64,000 nt of DNA from Paenibacillus sp. L3-i20 (GCF_022180385.2 NZ_BQME02000001.1:1448475-1512474); one strand, 5' to 3'. Positions 1-8,882 are shown, numbered from the stretch's first letter. Numbers and translations: made by a program. The notes: generated by a model not told the origin, from the letters alone.

Positions 1-1045
1 TCGTAGGATCGAACGGAATCGCATTTTTATTAACTGTAATACCAACCTGGTCAAGTACATGTTCAGCAACTTTACCTGTAATGTTCAAGTTACGAGTATC
101 TATCAACATAAGGTGGTTATCCGTACCGCCAGAAACGATGTTAATACCTCTAGCAACTAACTCTTCAGATAGAACCTTTGCATTTTTCACTACATTTTGA
201 GCATATTCCTTAAATTCTGGTTGAAGTGCCTCACCAAAAGCAACAGCTTTTGCCGCTATGATATGCATAAGCGGTCCACCCTGAGAACCAGGGAAAACTG
301 CCTTATCGATAGCTGCAGCCCATGCTTTACGACAAAGAATCATACCGCCGCGAGGACCACGAAGCGTCTTATGAGTAGTCGTAGTAACAAAATGTGCATA
401 TGGTACCGGACTTGGATGCAATCCAGCAGCAACAAGTCCTGCGATATGCGCCATGTCAACAAAGAATAGAGCTCCAATTTCATTTGCGATTTGGCCTAGT
501 TTTTCAAAATCGATAACACGCGGGTACGCACTAGCCCCTGCAACGATCATACGAGGACGGTGTTTGAATGCTAGCTTACGAACTTCTTCATAATCAATTG
601 TGAAAGAATCTTCTTGCACGCCATAAGCTACAAAGTTGTACAACAAACCAGATGCATTAACAGGGCTGCCGTGAGTTAAATGGCCGCCATGAGCAAGATT
701 CATACCAAGAACAGTATCACCAGGCTTAAGCGCAGCGAGATATACAGCCATGTTGGCTTGAGCGCCGGAATGTGGTTGCACATTGGCATGCTCAGCACCG
801 AAAAGTTCTTTTGCACGATCACGCGCAATGTCTTCTACGATATCAACATGCTCGCAACCGCCATAATAACGTTTGCCAGGATAACCTTCTGCATATTTGT
901 TCGTCAAAACCGAACCCATTGCCTCCAGCACTGCTTCGCTTACGATATTTTCGGAAGCGATTAGCTCAATGTTGTCACGTTGACGATCAAGCTCAAGTCC
1001 TAATGCCTTTAATACCTCGGGATCTTGCTTACGTAAATGTTCCAT
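1..1045 (-). CDS. glyA: Serine hydroxymethyltransferase (3' end cut by window edge)
   Basis: PLP enzyme that interconverts serine and glycine and makes 5,10-methylene-THF, the main one-carbon source. The first 348 codons are present; the C-terminal part lies beyond base 1. Landmarks are the N-terminal [11 protein letters not shown] block, the GGH(L)THG loop and the PLP lysine at about residue 226 in [11 protein letters not shown]. Start ATG at 1045 is preceded by AAGGAGG. It is the last visible gene after rpiB and ywlG in a minus-strand run whose leader carries a ZTP riboswitch, which fits a folate/one-carbon enzyme. It is a full-strength family match over the visible part. Confidence 0.97.
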   Translation of the reverse strand, partial: MEHLRKQDPEVLKALGLELDRQRDNIELIASENIVSEAVLEAMGSVLTNKYAEGYPGKRYYGGCEHVDIVEDIARDRAKELFGAEHANVQPHSGAQANMAVYLAALKPGDTVLGMNLAHGGHLTHGSPVNASGLLYNFVAYGVQEDSFTIDYEEVRKLAFKHRPRMIVAGASAYPRVIDFEKLGQIANEIGALFFVDMAHIAGLVAAGLHPSPVPYAHFVTTTTHKTLRGPRGGMILCRKAWAAAIDKAVFPGSQGGPLMHIIAAKAVAFGEALQPEFKEYAQNVVKNAKVLSEELVARGINIVSGGTDNHLMLIDTRNLNITGKVAEHVLDQVGITVNKNAIPFDPT

Positions 1046-1115
1046 CTCAAATTCCTCCTTGTATGTTAGTGCAGCTGCCGATTGAAAATGTAATCGGCTT
1101 GGCTTGCAGAATAAA

Positions 1116-1721
1116 CTATTCGCAATGAAAAGAAGCTTGCTCTGGGTTTAACCTTTGCTCAGCATCATAAACAGCCCTTGCCCCGCCAATTAACTTAGGT
1201 CTAGTAATCGCCATAGTTACATGTGCTGCTCCAATCGTTCGAATAGACGGCCTAACGGGAACAGCAACCGGTCTCAGATGCATTCCAATAAAGGTGTCAC
1301 CAATGTCAATGCCAGCATGCGCTTGTATCGCTTCGACTAAACACGGTTCAGCTAATTTGCCATAGGCATATGCAGCCATTGATCCGCCTGCCTTTGGCAC
1401 CGGAATGGCTTGAACAATCTGAAGTCCGAAACGCATTGCTGCAGATTCCTCAATAACAAGTGCTCGATTTAGATGCTCACAGCACTGAAAGACTGGAATG
1501 AAAGGCGTAACGATGCGAACAGCTTCAATCCCTTTATAAATAGAAGCTGCTGCTTCCACCACACCCGCCGTTCCGATTCGATGTCCAAGAACTTCGCTCG
1601 TACTGGCGCCTATGACAAGCAATTGCCCATCCTTCAGCTTCCCAGCTTCCACAAGCTCTCGCACAATAGTTTCTACCTGAATCGCAATGTCTTTAAGTAG
1701 ATCTTCCTGATGCTCGCTCAT
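1116..1721 (-). CDS. ywlG: TIGR01440/UPF0340 family protein (YwlG)
   Basis: 201-aa cytoplasmic protein of the UPF0340 family, typically found beside glyA and rpiB in Bacillales; its biochemical role is not established. The family core [15 protein letters not shown] and the [10 protein letters not shown] and [13 protein letters not shown] blocks are present. An upstream GTG would add seven residues, but the ribosome site GGAAGGAGG lies inside that extension and points to the ATG at 1721. It sits between rpiB and glyA and is probably cotranscribed with them from the riboswitch-controlled promoter. Confidence 0.9.
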   Translation of the reverse strand: MSEHQEDLLKDIAIQVETIVRELVEAGKLKDGQLLVIGASTSEVLGHRIGTAGVVEAAASIYKGIEAVRIVTPFIPVFQCCEHLNRALVIEESAAMRFGLQIVQAIPVPKAGGSMAAYAYGKLAEPCLVEAIQAHAGIDIGDTFIGMHLRPVAVPVRPSIRTIGAAHVTMAITRPKLIGGARAVYDAEQRLNPEQASFHCE

Positions 1722-1763
1722 GCAATGACATCCTCCTTCCACTACCAGAACAAAAACTTAAGG

Positions 1764-2216
1764 TTAAACGGTGAATTGCTTCTCTATTTGCTTCACTTTG
1801 TTCAAACGTCCTACATGACGTTCGCCGTTCGAGAATGGTGTTTCGAGCCATATTCTCACGATTTCTTGAGCAACACCTGGGCCAATTACACGTTCTCCCA
1901 TTGCTAGAACATTCGTATCATTATGCTCACGTGTAGCTTGAGCGGAGAACATGTCATTAACCAATGCACATCGAACCCCAGGAACCTTGTTAGCAGCAAT
2001 CGACATGCCGATTCCAGTACCGCAAATCAATATGCCCCGATCAACCTTACCACCAGCTACTAGTTCACCCACAGGAAGTGCGTAATCCGGATAATCAACG
2101 GATTGCTCACATGTACAGCCTACATCCTCAACCTCATGACCAAGCGATTGAATAAAAGGAACAATCAGATTTTTTAGTTGGTAGCCTCCATGGTCAGCAC
2201 CTATTGCAATTTTCAA
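1764..2216 (-). CDS. rpiB: Ribose-5-phosphate isomerase B
   Basis: Interconverts ribose-5-phosphate and ribulose-5-phosphate in the non-oxidative pentose phosphate pathway. The 150-aa product has the RpiB/LacAB landmarks: IAIGADHGGYQLK at the N-terminus, the catalytic-cysteine loop ILICGTGIGMSIAAN, and EHNDTNVLAMGER. The chosen start is TTG at 2216, preceded by AAAGGG; an ATG at 2285 would add 23 non-homologous residues. It is the first gene downstream of the ZTP riboswitch and terminator, and ywlG and glyA follow on the same strand. In B. subtilis the same three genes lie together. Confidence 0.95.
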   Translation of the reverse strand: MKIAIGADHGGYQLKNLIVPFIQSLGHEVEDVGCTCEQSVDYPDYALPVGELVAGGKVDRGILICGTGIGMSIAANKVPGVRCALVNDMFSAQATREHNDTNVLAMGERVIGPGVAQEIVRIWLETPFSNGERHVGRLNKVKQIEKQFTV

Positions 2217-2349
2217 ACGAAACACCCTTTCTGCTTGAGTTATAGTTAGCATAAACGACTGTCGCCGTCCTTGAGAGCGTAGCATCAGGAAATAAAAACC
2301 TATAATAAACTGCTACAAACCTTGTATTGCTAGTATACCTCGTTCCGCA

Positions 2350-2398
2350 AAAAAAGACGAAAAAAAGAGCAAGACATGCTAATTAGCATGCTGCTCTT
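2350..2398 (-). terminator. Riboswitch expression-platform terminator
   Basis: On the minus strand an 11-plus-bp stem (AGAGCAG.CATGCTAATTAGCATG..TGCTCT) is followed at once by a run of Ts with only one short interruption. It begins directly at the 3' end of the ZTP aptamer, so ligand binding can be expected to decide whether it forms. Confidence 0.88.
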
Positions 2399-2474
2399 TG
2401 CCCAGGCGACCGGCCGTATGTTCCGATGCTCCACCGTGGTTAGCCCACTTCCGTCGCCAGTTACACCGGATACC
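2399..2474 (-). promoter_or_regulatory. ZTP (pfl) riboswitch upstream of rpiB-ywlG-glyA
   Basis: The minus-strand sequence carries both conserved halves of the pfl/ZTP aptamer: GTAACTGGCG near the 5' side, then a GTGG..ACCAC hairpin and GGTGGAGC, and the 3' block GGTCGCCTGGGCA that forms the pseudoknot side. The class senses ZMP/ZTP, which accumulate when 10-formyl-THF is short, and switches on one-carbon genes; glyA is a known target. An intrinsic terminator follows without a gap, so control is expected at transcription: ligand turns the operon on. Confidence 0.9.
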
Positions 2475-2489
2475 AATAATTATGTTTTT

Positions 2490-2518
2490 ATCATAGCTCA
2501 AAACGATATAATAATCAA
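2490..2518 (-). promoter_or_regulatory. Sigma-A-type promoter for the riboswitch operon
   Basis: Minus-strand TTGATT (2513-2518), 17-bp spacer, TATGAT (2490-2495). Transcription would start near 2483, just before the ZTP aptamer. Confidence 0.7.
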
Positions 2519-2536
2519 TCAGCAAACGTCCTGAGT

Positions 2537-3115
2537 TTAGCGCTTTGACAGCCTATCAAGCAATCCCTTTACAGCTTCTCCGATTTCGTTTGAACAACTT
2601 TCATATACCGATAACGTTCCACCGAATGGATCTGCAATGTCGAAGCTCGGAATGCGACGTTCAAGTTCCAGTAGACGTTGGCGCTCTTCAGAAGTTAGCT
2701 GCCCACCAAGAGCAAGTTTCATCTGCATTTCCGTATATAAACCTTCCAACTCTGAAATATCCTTTAGCACTCGCTCATCTTGATTGGCATATTCCTTTAA
2801 TGTAAATGTCTTGTCCACAGCCTCAGGATGCCAGTGAAGCAAGTCCCTCTTATGTCCCGAAGTCATCGTAAGAATCAAATCAGCCCAATTAACTGCTTCT
2901 GCCGTCATTGCTCTTGAAGTTCCAGTATGCTGGATTTCGCGATTGCGAAGCGTTGCTTGCGCATTTGCAGAGATGGGCAAGCCGTCTATCGTCGACACAC
3001 CAGCTGATCGAACCGCCACCGTTATGCCTCTTTGCATTGCTGATTGTCTTAGCATTGCTTCCGCCATTGGAGATCGGCAAGTGTTTCCTGTACATACGAA
3101 CAATATACGTTTCAA
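2537..3115 (-). CDS. ywlE: Low-molecular-weight protein arginine/tyrosine phosphatase (YwlE-like)
   Basis: LMW-PTP fold phosphatase with the P-loop VCTGNTCRSPMAEA (C8, R14 counted from the TTG start) and the late DPFGG aspartate loop. A Thr rather than Ile/Leu in the P-loop (CTGNTCR) is the YwlE-type feature that favours phospho-arginine over phospho-tyrosine. An acidic and charged insertion around residues 120-150 makes it longer (192 aa) than B. subtilis YwlE (about 150). TTG at 3115 has GGGAG at a good distance; ATG at 3130 has no ribosome site. It stands near ywlC and mntP as in Bacillus, where this group is ywlC-ywlD-ywlE-ywlG. Confidence 0.88.
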   Translation of the reverse strand: MKRILFVCTGNTCRSPMAEAMLRQSAMQRGITVAVRSAGVSTIDGLPISANAQATLRNREIQHTGTSRAMTAEAVNWADLILTMTSGHKRDLLHWHPEAVDKTFTLKEYANQDERVLKDISELEGLYTEMQMKLALGGQLTSEERQRLLELERRIPSFDIADPFGGTLSVYESCSNEIGEAVKGLLDRLSKR

Positions 3116-3147
3116 CCCTTCATCTCCCATCTACGACTAATATTGAG

Positions 3148-3708
3148 TTACATAATAAATACAATTCCGAATATGAGCAGTATTGCCCCACCACAAGCTT
3201 CGCCGTATTCCCCGAGATTAGCACTAACTTTCCTTCCTAATAACAGGCCTAGCATAGACATAAGCGCTCCGGATAGGCCGAACAATAAAATCGTTAGCCA
3301 AAGATCCGCAGAAAACATACCGAGCGTGATGCCGACAGAAAAAGCATCGATACTGACACTAAGCGCCAAGACGAGTAATCCCCATAACGTGCGATGATTA
3401 AACGATTGTACTTCTTCTCCCCTGAGGGAGCTATATAACATATGTCCACCAAGCAACACAAGTAAGATTCCTGCAGCAGTAGTCGCTACATTGCCCAGTA
3501 AATCGCCAACTAGTTGACCAGTAATCATTCCTCCAATTGGCATGAGAACATGGAAGAACCCAATGACGATACCAAGCTTCACAATATCTTGGAGCCGAAT
3601 TCCCTTTAACCCGATTCCTAGACCGAGTGAAAAAGCATCAAACCCTAGCGCCATCGCAATGATGAGCAGCGTAAAAAACTGTCCTGCATTTGCACTAGCA
3701 TCAATCAC
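3148..3708 (-). CDS. mntP: Putative manganese efflux pump MntP
   Basis: 186-aa, six-helix membrane protein of the MntP (YebN/YwlD) family, which exports Mn2+. The two internal-repeat signatures with buried aspartates are visible: ALGFDAFSLGLGIG near residue 20 and LSVSIDAFSVGITLG in the second half. The start used is GTG at 3708 behind GGGGGAG, which gives the family's usual length; an ATG at 3819 would add 37 hydrophilic residues. Its stop lies 32 bases upstream of the ywlE start region on the same strand. No yybP-ykoY Mn riboswitch is seen in front of it. Confidence 0.9.
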   Translation of the reverse strand: MIDASANAGQFFTLLIIAMALGFDAFSLGLGIGLKGIRLQDIVKLGIVIGFFHVLMPIGGMITGQLVGDLLGNVATTAAGILLVLLGGHMLYSSLRGEEVQSFNHRTLWGLLVLALSVSIDAFSVGITLGMFSADLWLTILLFGLSGALMSMLGLLLGRKVSANLGEYGEACGGAILLIFGIVFIM

Positions 3709-3854
3709 AGCGAATCTCCCCCATGTCCACCTGCATTCTATATGAAACATATGCGGGCGTTGGGACAAACATACTGCAATTATATAACCAAATACATTTG
3801 CGATTGATGAGCAATCCATCTAGTTCTCAGATAATCATGTTGTTCCGAACTATA

Positions 3855-4952
3855 TTATACTAAAGTGATACGTTGTCCTGCAGCTTTCACTATTCGATTC
3901 ATCAAAGCGCCGCCAATTCCTTCTTTCGAACAAGCTTCTGCCCAAATACATTGAACTCCCGCTTCGTCAAACTGGCGCAGAGCAGCATACAATCGTTGGG
4001 CCGCTTCGTCTAGCTGTTTCTCGCTACCTAAATCAATGACCATATCCGCCTCATATTTGCCGATACGTTCACTAAATGCGAGTACGCCTGTTTTCTTATT
4101 CTCCTTGGCTACTAACACCACTTGTGCGCGAATAAAAGAAATAACATCATCTGCCGTTCCCTGTACAACCTCGAGATCGCCCTTGGGGGCATAATGCGTA
4201 TACTTCATACCAGGTGAACGTGGCTGTTCTATACCATCGTCGCTTTCTCGGTCATTCAAAATGATTGCTTCAGGGAACGCTTCAATCAATTGTTCCTCCG
4301 TAATACCGCCTGGCCTTAAAATTCGGATTGTTCGCTCTCCTTCAAGCTCTATAACTGTAGATTCCAAACCGACCCCAGTAGGACCACCATCAATTATTCC
4401 AGCGATGCTCCCATCCAAGTCGTCTAGCACATGCTTTGCTAATGTAGGACTTGGTCTGCCAGAACGATTTGCGCTGGGTGCTGCTACTGGACACTGGGAT
4501 AACCTTAATAACGCTAAAGCGACAGGATGATCCGGTATACGAATACCTACCGTAGGGAGCGTCGCAGTTACAAGAGAGGAGAGCTTATTCGGCTGCACTG
4601 GAAGTACAATAGTAAGCGGTCCTGGCCAGAAACGATCCATCACACTTTTGGCTAACTGCGAATAGGGTAGTACCAGCTCGTCTAACTGATTGATATCCGC
4701 AATATGAACAATTAAAGGATTGTCTGACGGCCGACCTTTTGCCTTAAAAATGCCAGCAACTGCTTCACTGTTCCTTGCATCAGCGCCTAATCCATAGACT
4801 GTTTCTGTTGGGAAAGCTACTAAGCCGCCCTCACGCAATACTTCTGCTGCTTCAGTAAGTTCAAAAAAATTTTGTTCGTTATTACTTGGATTTATACGAT
4901 TCTCGTTATATTTACTATTGGCTTGCCATATCGTTGTCTTTGTCTTTGTCAT
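3855..4952 (-). CDS. ywlC: L-threonylcarbamoyladenylate synthase (Sua5/YwlC)
   Basis: Makes threonylcarbamoyl-AMP from Thr, bicarbonate and ATP, the first step of the t6A37 modification of ANN-decoding tRNAs. At 365 aa it is a long Sua5-type enzyme: a YrdC domain at about residues 30-215 with FPTETVYGLGADA, the KAKGRPSDNP loop and SANRSGRPSPT, then a linker and a C-terminal Sua5 domain (YTHYAPKG onward). The first 28 residues are polar and poorly conserved, so the true start could be a little downstream. It lies between spoIIR and mntP, as in the Bacillus ywl cluster. Confidence 0.95.
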   Translation of the reverse strand: MTKTKTTIWQANSKYNENRINPSNNEQNFFELTEAAEVLREGGLVAFPTETVYGLGADARNSEAVAGIFKAKGRPSDNPLIVHIADINQLDELVLPYSQLAKSVMDRFWPGPLTIVLPVQPNKLSSLVTATLPTVGIRIPDHPVALALLRLSQCPVAAPSANRSGRPSPTLAKHVLDDLDGSIAGIIDGGPTGVGLESTVIELEGERTIRILRPGGITEEQLIEAFPEAIILNDRESDDGIEQPRSPGMKYTHYAPKGDLEVVQGTADDVISFIRAQVVLVAKENKKTGVLAFSERIGKYEADMVIDLGSEKQLDEAAQRLYAALRQFDEAGVQCIWAEACSKEGIGGALMNRIVKAAGQRITLV

Positions 4953-5166
4953 ATCCGTTATTCAATCCTTGCTATCGCCTGTAATGTACTCTTCATCGTT
5001 ATTATAGCACAATGGCAACACAATCGAGATGCTCTGTCATGGCTGCCCTTTGCTACAGATATAGCAGCATAAAAAACGCCCTTCCGCTTGTTATTAGCGA
5101 ATAGGACGTGTCATTTATTTATTTTCCAAATGTTAGGATTAGAATATTATAATATGATAGCATCAT

Positions 5167-5901
5167 TTAAAATAGTGATTTAAACCAGTCTATAATTGAT
5201 TTAATCATTTCCCAAATAAAAAACTTTGCTTTCGGTGTTTCACCGTTACTTGTTTCGCTTTCTGCTGAGATCTTTTTTGGAGATTCCTTGTCGCTTGAAT
5301 CCACACTCACCGTAGTCGTTCCAGCTTCCTTAGTTGAGTTTTCAGCTGGTGCCGCAGAAGCTTCCCCTGTCGTTGCATCAATAAAGCATAGTGGAGGAAA
5401 CAATACACACCACCAGTTTTGTCCTAGTCCTTCGCCAATCGTCACTAGCAATGCTTCGTATTGCCCTGCTGGGTACACCTTGTTGCCGTACATTTTCGTC
5501 GGAAAATCTACCATACCGAGCTCAGCCTTAAACGTGTAGTTGAACCCTCTGCTCCTTAGCACTTCCGACACAATACGTTCGATGTCCGGCATATTGCTTT
5601 GAATTGTTTCTCGTGCTTCCTCTATTGTTGCAGGGCTGCTCGCCCAACCATTCATCGTTTTTACAATCTGATCGCGAACTAAGCGTTTAACTAATTGATC
5701 TGCCGCACTATCGGAATTAGCCAAAATACGAAGACGAATCGCTTCTTCAGGTATATCACTTTGTACAACAGCAGCATCAATTTGTGATGATTCCCAGCTC
5801 ATTATAAGAACAATAAGTGCCATAAAAATAAAGCCATATGATTTACGATAAGGGAAACGATAAGGTCGAGCGGAATAATAGGATGAAGGATAATGGGACA
5901 T
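5167..5901 (-). CDS. spoIIR: Stage II sporulation protein R
   Basis: Secreted forespore signal that triggers SpoIIGA to process pro-sigma-E in the mother cell. 244 aa, with an N-terminal membrane segment at about residues 23-40 and the SpoIIR core: IPEEAIRLRILANSDSAADQ, the RDQIV stretch, and GQNWWCVLFPPLCF. The C-terminal 60 residues are a Ser/Thr/Glu/Lys-rich spacer ending in an amphipathic tail. The start at 5901 follows AGGAG; a GTG seven codons upstream overlaps that site. A sigma-F-like promoter lies about 70 bases upstream, matching the known regulation. Confidence 0.95.
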   Translation of the reverse strand: MSHYPSSYYSARPYRFPYRKSYGFIFMALIVLIMSWESSQIDAAVVQSDIPEEAIRLRILANSDSAADQLVKRLVRDQIVKTMNGWASSPATIEEARETIQSNMPDIERIVSEVLRSRGFNYTFKAELGMVDFPTKMYGNKVYPAGQYEALLVTIGEGLGQNWWCVLFPPLCFIDATTGEASAAPAENSTKEAGTTTVSVDSSDKESPKKISAESETSNGETPKAKFFIWEMIKSIIDWFKSLF

Positions 5902-5966
5902 ACACACAAGCTCCTCTCGCACACCCGCCGGTGTGTCTGCTTGCGTTCCGGAACGTCTCTATCCGT

Positions 5967-5996
5967 CATTATGCCCGGCATACCCTCTCTATAAAC
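5967..5996 (-). promoter_or_regulatory. Sigma-F-type promoter of spoIIR
   Basis: Minus strand GTTTA, exactly 15 bases, then GGGCATAATG. This agrees with the sigma-F consensus GYWTA-N15-GGNRANAHTR at all but one defined position (the C in the -10). It is placed about 65-70 bases before the spoIIR start, whose B. subtilis counterpart is a sigma-F gene. Confidence 0.75.
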
Positions 5997-6047
5997 CTAT
6001 CAAACTAGCAATGTTCAAAATAAAATTTCTGAGTGGAGTTGAATACA

Positions 6048-6944
6048 ATGACTATATCGCAGACCTATGAAACTTACCGCCCCTTGCTATTTAGTTTGGC
6101 TTATCGCATGTTAGGCTCAGTTAGCGATGCCGAGGATATCATTCAGGATGTATTCTTGGACTACTATCAGTTGGAATCCCATTCTATTTTGCATGAAAAA
6201 GCTTATCTCGCACGAATGGTAACGAATCGATGCCTGAATCTGCAAGGCTCAGCGCTCAAGAGACGGGAAGCTTACGTCGGAATCTGGCTCCCAGAACCTG
6301 TAGTTACATATGACTTATTCACAAATGATGATCCAGAAAAACAATTGATGAGGTATGAAAACGTCACTTACGCCATGCTCGTTATGCTGGAGCGTTTGAA
6401 CGGTATTGAACGGGCCATTGTTCTATTAAGAGAATCACTAGCGTTCGACTATGCTGAAATCGCCTTGATCGTTAATAAGTCAGAGGCAAATTGCCGCAAA
6501 ATTATGAGCCGAGCAAAAGACAAGCTTGGTGATGCGTTGACCACACCTTCCTTTAATAGTGAGAAGGCAAGCCAGCTTGCTCAAGCCTTTATTCACGGAG
6601 CAGAAACCGGAAACACTGCCATTCTTATCGATCTTCTAGCGGAAGATGCTATTTTGTCCTCCGATGGCGGAGGCAAAGTAAGGGCAGCAATAAACCCCAT
6701 TTTGGGCCGCGATCGAATTATTGCGTTTTTTGTTGGATTATCACGGAAAGGCACACTTGGTAAAGGTTATCTAACCGCTAACGTAAGTGGACAATCGGGG
6801 TTACTACTCATGCAAGATGACAAGCCACGAAAAGTGATGACCTTCCAGTGGGATAACAGCGGTGAACGAATTGAACAAATTTTTCTCATTATGAATCCCG
6901 ATAAGCTAAATCATGTCACAAACGGCAACTCTATTTTGTCTTAA
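6048..6944 (+). CDS. ECF41-group RNA polymerase sigma factor (SigJ-like)
   Basis: 298-aa extracytoplasmic-function sigma factor. Sigma-2 occupies the first 80 residues (LAYRMLGSVSDAEDIIQDVF), followed by the linker YVGIWLPEP, which is characteristic of ECF41, then sigma-4 (residues about 120-170), and a C-terminal SnoaL-like domain with the ECF41 signature DGGGKVRAA. In this group the fused SnoaL domain replaces a separate anti-sigma factor. The ATG at 6048 has GTGGAG in front; a GTG at 6033 is in frame but overlaps that site. A carboxymuconolactone-decarboxylase gene follows at 58 bases, the standard ECF41 partner. Confidence 0.93.
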   Translation: MTISQTYETYRPLLFSLAYRMLGSVSDAEDIIQDVFLDYYQLESHSILHEKAYLARMVTNRCLNLQGSALKRREAYVGIWLPEPVVTYDLFTNDDPEKQLMRYENVTYAMLVMLERLNGIERAIVLLRESLAFDYAEIALIVNKSEANCRKIMSRAKDKLGDALTTPSFNSEKASQLAQAFIHGAETGNTAILIDLLAEDAILSSDGGGKVRAAINPILGRDRIIAFFVGLSRKGTLGKGYLTANVSGQSGLLLMQDDKPRKVMTFQWDNSGERIEQIFLIMNPDKLNHVTNGNSILS

Positions 6945-7001
6945 CTATATAGCCGTAGCAGCAAGCATCGGCAGCAATTATATAGAAGGAGTTGTTCAGA
7001 G

Positions 7002-7439
7002 ATGAAAACAAGAATGGTATTAAACAAGGAACTCCCTAAAGGCTATGAGGCCATGGCGGGAATGGAGAAATTCGTCGTTGCTTCAAGTTTAGACAAAAGC
7101 TTAGTTGAACTCGTCAAAATTCGCGCTTCTCAAATAAACGGCTGTGCTTACTGCATTAATATGCATACGGCGGACGCACGAAAAAACGGGGAGACAGAAA
7201 AGCGCATTTATGCGTTAAGCGCATGGAGAGATACGCCGTATTTCACAAACAAAGAAATGGCTGCCCTTGCGCTTACTGAAGCGATAACGCTCATTTCACA
7301 AAATCATGTTCCTGACAGCATCTATGATGAAGCCGCTAATCATTTCGAAACGAAAGCACTCGGTGAATTGATCATAGCGATCATTACAATTAATAGTTGG
7401 AATCGCCTTGCAATATCAACGGGGTTAATGCCAGAGTAA
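7002..7439 (+). CDS. Carboxymuconolactone decarboxylase / AhpD-like protein
   Basis: 145-aa, all-alpha AhpD-fold protein. The CxxC redox motif and its conserved histidine are intact in CAYCINMHTADARKNG (C48, C51, H55), so a thiol-peroxidase-reductase or similar redox role is more likely than decarboxylation. It follows the ECF41 sigma gene on the same strand with its own AAGGAG site, and this gene type is the usual regulatory target of ECF41 factors. The true substrate is unknown. Confidence 0.9.
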   Translation: MKTRMVLNKELPKGYEAMAGMEKFVVASSLDKSLVELVKIRASQINGCAYCINMHTADARKNGETEKRIYALSAWRDTPYFTNKEMAALALTEAITLISQNHVPDSIYDEAANHFETKALGELIIAIITINSWNRLAISTGLMPE

Positions 7440-7551
7440 AGGTGCTGAAGTGTAAACGGTAGATGCCTTTCGTTGGAGCTTAAGCAAGCATGCTGTGGAG
7501 GAATAGAAGCAAGCCATTATAAGAACTGCAACTTATATGTTCTTATATTTC

Positions 7552-7597
7552 AAAAAAGGAGGTCGGTTGCAGATTTAATCTGCTCCGACCTCCTTTG
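7552..7597 (-). terminator. Terminator after prmC (also faces the CMD gene)
   Basis: Near-perfect stem AAAGGAGGTCGG/CCGACCTCCTTT with an inner GCAGATTTAATCTGC hairpin. On the minus strand it ends in TTTTTT, so it best serves the prfA-prmC transcript; on plus the T-run is short. The rest of 7440-7708 has no gene I can support. Confidence 0.82.
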
Positions 7598-7708
7598 GTT
7601 ATGCCATAGAAATGTTCTATACACGTAATAGATCGTGCCAGCTTCATTTCAAATAATCTTATAATCGCTTAAAAGTGGAGCATAAATGTCTATCACAACA
7701 AATCAATC

Positions 7709-8737
7709 TCACTGTTCAATCGTTCTCACTGCAAGGATGTGGCGATCTATACCGTTGTAATCAGTAATGATACGAATATCATCCCATGCGCCTGCCTGCC
7801 GCATAAGTTCAGCAACGATACGAGGCTGACCTATGCCGAGCTCGAAAGCGACGATGCGAGGCATAGAAGGGAGCAGCGGAAGCTGCTCTAACATGCGGCG
7901 GTACGGGTCAAGTCCGTCCGCCCCGCCAGCAAGCGCGAGATGCGGTTCATAATCGCGCACTTCGCGCTGCAGCTCTAGCATATCCGCCGCCGGTATATAC
8001 GGCGGATTGGATACTAGCACATCAACGGGCGTACCGCCGTCGATGGCAGATCCACCGCGCCCTGAAGCTATGAAGGGCGCGAGCAGATCGCCCTGCGCGA
8101 AGCGAATTCGGGCCGCCACCCCTTGGCGGGCCGCATTCGCGCGGGCGACTTCAAGCGCGTCCGGCGATAGATCGGACGCGCACACGCATAAGCGTGGACG
8201 CTGCGCTGCAAGCGTCACGGCGATCGCGCCGCTGCCAGTCCCGACATCTACTATCGTCGGGACGACAGTACTCCCGTGCTCCGCATTCGCTCCCTGCATC
8301 GACGCATCTGCGCTTCCCCCCGCTGCCGGCCATAGCCGATCAACAGCGGCGAGCACCTCCTCGACAAGTAGCTCCGTCTCGGGGCGCGGGATAAGAACAG
8401 CCGGCGACACAAGGAATGGCCGGCCATAAAACCATTGCTCGCCGATCATATATTGAATCGGCTCACCAAGCGCCTTGCGCCGCACCAGTTCTTGCCACTC
8501 CTCTCCCTTATCTTCAGGGAAGAGGTCGTTCCAAGCCATCAGCAGCGCCGCTCGGTCGATGTCCAGCACATGCATGAGCAGAAGCTCCGCATTGCTGCTA
8601 GATTCCTCCACCGACTGCGCCTCCAGCCAGTCGGCAGCTCTTTTGCGCGCCTCTCTCAACGTTAGCGGCATTTGAAACCATGACTCTTGCTCGTCGTTCT
8701 GCTTCATCACCACTAAAATCTCACCATCCTTGTCCAT
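7709..8737 (-). CDS. prmC: Release factor glutamine methyltransferase
   Basis: Methylates the GGQ glutamine of RF1 and RF2. It has the N-terminal helical domain (residues 25-100, LTLREARKRAADWLE), the IPRPETE block, the SAM-binding VDVGTGSGAIAVTLA and the catalytic NPPYIP motif. The middle of the gene (about 7950-8400) is visibly richer in G+C than its neighbours and encodes a Gly/Ala/Ser-rich insertion after AAVDRLWPAAG, roughly 25 residues not usual in the family. The start is uncertain: ATG 8737 has no clear ribosome site and an ATG ten codons later is possible. It follows prfA, its substrate's gene. Confidence 0.94.
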   Translation of the reverse strand: MDKDGEILVVMKQNDEQESWFQMPLTLREARKRAADWLEAQSVEESSSNAELLLMHVLDIDRAALLMAWNDLFPEDKGEEWQELVRRKALGEPIQYMIGEQWFYGRPFLVSPAVLIPRPETELLVEEVLAAVDRLWPAAGGSADASMQGANAEHGSTVVPTIVDVGTGSGAIAVTLAAQRPRLCVCASDLSPDALEVARANAARQGVAARIRFAQGDLLAPFIASGRGGSAIDGGTPVDVLVSNPPYIPAADMLELQREVRDYEPHLALAGGADGLDPYRRMLEQLPLLPSMPRIVAFELGIGQPRIVAELMRQAGAWDDIRIITDYNGIDRHILAVRTIEQ

Positions 8738-8755
8738 TGCCGAGCGAATGAAAAG

Positions 8756-8805
8756 AGCCGGCTTGCCATTACGTTTCTATAGAAGCAAACGCGCGGCAAT
8801 CCGGC
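8756..8805 (-). other. Intercistronic hairpin between prfA and prmC
   Basis: Minus-strand stem GCCGG.TTGCC...CGTTT / AAACG...GGCAA.CCGGC followed by TCTTTTC. It could be a leaky terminator or an mRNA-processing signal that lowers prmC relative to prfA. Confidence 0.5.
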
Positions 8806-8882
8806 ATCCCCAAAACAACAGTTGCGACAAAAGGTTGTCACATCCGGTTCTTACTTATTTAACTCCTCAATGGTGAGTAATC

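Noticed and set aside
5075..5125. Terminator between ywlC and spoIIR
   Set aside because: The stem has several mismatches and no continuous T-run; support is too weak.
5933..5956. ECF41-type promoter TGTC...CGTC before the sigma gene
   Set aside because: The spacing between the two elements is three bases too short for the ECF41 consensus.
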